A stretch of 51,706 nucleotides of DNA from Spirochaetaceae bacterium (GTDB taxonomy: Bacteria > Spirochaetota > Spirochaetia > DSM-27196 > SLAA01). Below the pieces are notes generated by a model. It searched no databases, was not told where the DNA came from, and was given only the letters and a program-made list of their open reading frames with translations. The position numbers and the translations under genes are program-made. Numbering within the stretch: the first letter of the stretch is position 1; each line of letters opens with the position of its first letter. Shown here in pieces: positions 50,127 to 51,706 of the stretch. The stretch is from NCBI GenBank assembly GCA_007695055.1, contig REEM01000199.1, positions 1 through 51,706 on the forward strand. Direction: 5' to 3'.

Positions 50127-51706
50127 TGTCACGTCTGCGGTATCAAATAGTGTTTGTTCTTCTTGGTGTTATCAGCTTGGCACTTGTCTATGAATACGGC
50201 AAACTCATGCTCGGGAGTGGCCCGCGCGGCCAGGCTTCAGCCTCTCCAACACTACCTGAACGGGGGCCTATTCTAGACCGCAACGGAAGAGTCCTTGCGC
50301 TTCAGACCCAACTTGACACCGTCGCCGCCTGGACGCCCGACCTGCGAGATGTTGAAGAAACCTCACGCCTACTCGCGGAAATACTGGATACAAGCGCCCT
50401 AGACATTCGTCGACGACTCGACTCCTCGCTCAGTTACGTAATACTTCGACGTAATCTGACACCCGGACAGTCAGAGCAGATTCAGGCGCTCCGGCGAGAG
50501 GGGCTTCTGCGCGGAATCTCACTGCGTCCAGACAGCGGTAGGAGCTACCCTGAGCGAGAACTTGCGGCGGCCCTCCTTGGGTACGTAGGGGTAGATAACG
50601 TAGGGCTCGACGGGGTGGAATACTCCCTGAACGATGTACTCTCTCCGAGACCCGGAGGATCTCGTTTTGGGGATCAGGTGTTTCTCACAATTGACGTAGC
50701 AGTACAGGCCGAGGCGGAACGGATTGCCCGCGAAACTCGCGAGACGCATGACGCCGACTCAACCATGCTGTTGGTAATGGACTCCCGCAGTGGCGACATC
50801 CTTGCGTATGCCTCCTCTCCAAGTTTTGATCCCAACGAATTCCAACGCTATGACGCGGAACAACGCCGCAACCGCCCGGCCACCCGGGTGTACGAGCCTG
50901 GCTCGGTCTTTAAGGTATTCTCCGTTGCTTCATTTATGCACCTTGGAGGAGTATCGCCGCAGGATATGTTTCAGACCGCCGAGGGTTATAGCGACGCTTC
51001 GGGGTCCTTCCTTATACGGGATTTAGGCAACTATGGCACAATTAACGCTGAAGGGATTATTAAGTACTCGAGCAATGTTGGGGCGGCGTATGCCGCCGAT
51101 ACTGTGGACTCAGACTCCCTGTACCACATGCTCCGTCGCTTTGGTTTTGGCGAGCGAACAGGTCTGGAGCTCAGCGGTGAGGAACGTGGCTTGTTGCGCC
51201 GCCCCGAGCTATGGAGTGGACGATCTCGGCAGACGATCTCTATTGGCCAGGAAATTGGTGTGACCGCAATGCAGGTCATGGCTGCGGCCGGTGTGCTTGC
51301 AAACCAGGGTGTCTTGGTGAAGCCACAAATTGTTAAGCGCATTGTGAGCGCAGATGGACGAATTCAGTACGAAACCGAGCGTGAGCCAGTTCGCCAGGTT
51401 GTCTCTCAAGCCGTTGCTGAACGAATGCTCGAGTACATGTACAGCTCAACCGTTGGAGGTACGGCCCAACGGATTGCTGTGGACGGGGTGCAGATCGCTG
51501 CCAAAACCGGTACAGCCGAGGTTTTTGACCCTACTATTGGGCAGTATTCCGACACCGCTTTTGTCGCATCTACCCTGGCGATATTTCCTAAAAACAACCC
51601 CCGAATAGTAACCTATATGGTCATTGATAACCCAATGGCCGGGGAGTTCTACGGCGGCCGCATAGCCACTCCTCCGTTGAAGGAGTTGACCGAGTTCCTT
51701 GTTCCT
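50126..51706 (+). CDS. Class B penicillin-binding protein (FtsI/PBP2-like), 3' end off window
   Basis: 527 residues seen, open at the right edge. N-terminal TM (about 7-24), dimerisation domain start PTLPERGPILDRNGRVLA, then the transpeptidase: SxxK at S260-K263 (YEPGSVFKV), SxN at 315-317 (KYSSNVGAA) and KTG near 459 (AAKTGTAEV). It crosslinks peptidoglycan in the periplasm, either in division (FtsI) or elongation (PBP2); RGPILDRNGR is closer to the FtsI/SpoVD type. Overlaps lepB by one base, so coupled. C-terminal PASTA domains, if any, would be outside. Confidence 0.92.
   Translation, partial: MSRLRYQIVFVLLGVISLALVYEYGKLMLGSGPRGQASASPTLPERGPILDRNGRVLALQTQLDTVAAWTPDLRDVEETSRLLAEILDTSALDIRRRLDSSLSYVILRRNLTPGQSEQIQALRREGLLRGISLRPDSGRSYPERELAAALLGYVGVDNVGLDGVEYSLNDVLSPRPGGSRFGDQVFLTIDVAVQAEAERIARETRETHDADSTMLLVMDSRSGDILAYASSPSFDPNEFQRYDAEQRRNRPATRVYEPGSVFKVFSVASFMHLGGVSPQDMFQTAEGYSDASGSFLIRDLGNYGTINAEGIIKYSSNVGAAYAADTVDSDSLYHMLRRFGFGERTGLELSGEERGLLRRPELWSGRSRQTISIGQEIGVTAMQVMAAAGVLANQGVLVKPQIVKRIVSADGRIQYETEREPVRQVVSQAVAERMLEYMYSSTVGGTAQRIAVDGVQIAAKTGTAEVFDPTIGQYSDTAFVASTLAIFPKNNPRIVTYMVIDNPMAGEFYGGRIATPPLKELTEFLVP

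Noticed and set aside
1-51706. tRNA, rRNA, transposase or prophage genes
   Set aside because: I looked for cloverleaf-type segments, rRNA sequence and transposase motifs in the gaps and saw none; gaps are short and gene order is that of a core chromosome.

Overview
The window comes from a spirochaete, most likely a free-living member of the Spirochaetaceae. The evidence is two FlaB core flagellins, two tandem FlaA-type filament sheath proteins, and the flaB-flaB-flaG-fliD and flgN-flgK-flgL-fliW-csrA clusters, with housekeeping genes in typical spirochaete style. Coding density is high. I see no rRNA, tRNA, CRISPR array, insertion sequence or prophage. Start codons are often GTG or TTG, and probably one CTG.

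Layout. 1-2954: minus-strand end of an SLC12-like cation-chloride cotransporter, a nucleoside-recognition (Gate) membrane protein and exonuclease I. 3234-7052: an exported FMN-binding protein, clpS, an esterase fused to a probable outer-membrane beta-barrel, and tatD. 7201-10514: a flaA-like pair behind a perfect consensus sigma-70 promoter, a binding-protein-like lipoprotein and a polytopic membrane protein. 10584-12796: metX-metW and a small helical ferritin-like protein. 12842-14851: infC-rpmI-rplT followed by a coiled-coil protein and zapA. 14858-18033: a PfkB-family kinase, then a PilZ and a TPR protein.

18095-30966 is the flagellar and c-di-GMP block. flaB1, flaB2, flaG, fliD, two proteins of unknown function and a YcgR-like PilZ protein run on the plus strand into tsaE-tsaB. 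csrA, fliW, flgL, flgK and flgN converge on them from the minus strand. Sigma-28-like promoters lie before flaB1 and flgN. Both flaB leaders carry a hairpin with AAGGAA or AGGAA in the loop, 35-36 nt before the start codon, which is the form of a CsrA site. The window therefore appears to hold both the regulators (CsrA and its antagonist FliW) and their flagellin mRNA targets.

31036-41540: a GH3 beta-N-acetylhexosaminidase, a GNAT protein and glgA, then the divergent mrfB-mrfA DNA-repair pair (YprB/YprA type), glgC, a Nudix hydrolase and a small membrane protein. 41635-47957: a minus-strand operon (lipoprotein, NAD(P)HX repair enzyme, single-pass protein) that diverges from secA. The lipoprotein gene has a G10/C10 homopolymer just inside its GTG start. 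48042-51706: a LysM-M23 peptidase with a long basic N-terminus, divergent from lepB and a class B penicillin-binding protein that runs off the window.

Several genes (metX, glgC, secA, the lipoprotein) have near-consensus sigma-70 promoters whose -10 element ends 5-8 nt before the start codon, with no separate Shine-Dalgarno sequence. This predicts leaderless or near-leaderless mRNAs. All functional calls come from reading motifs by eye; no database search was run.
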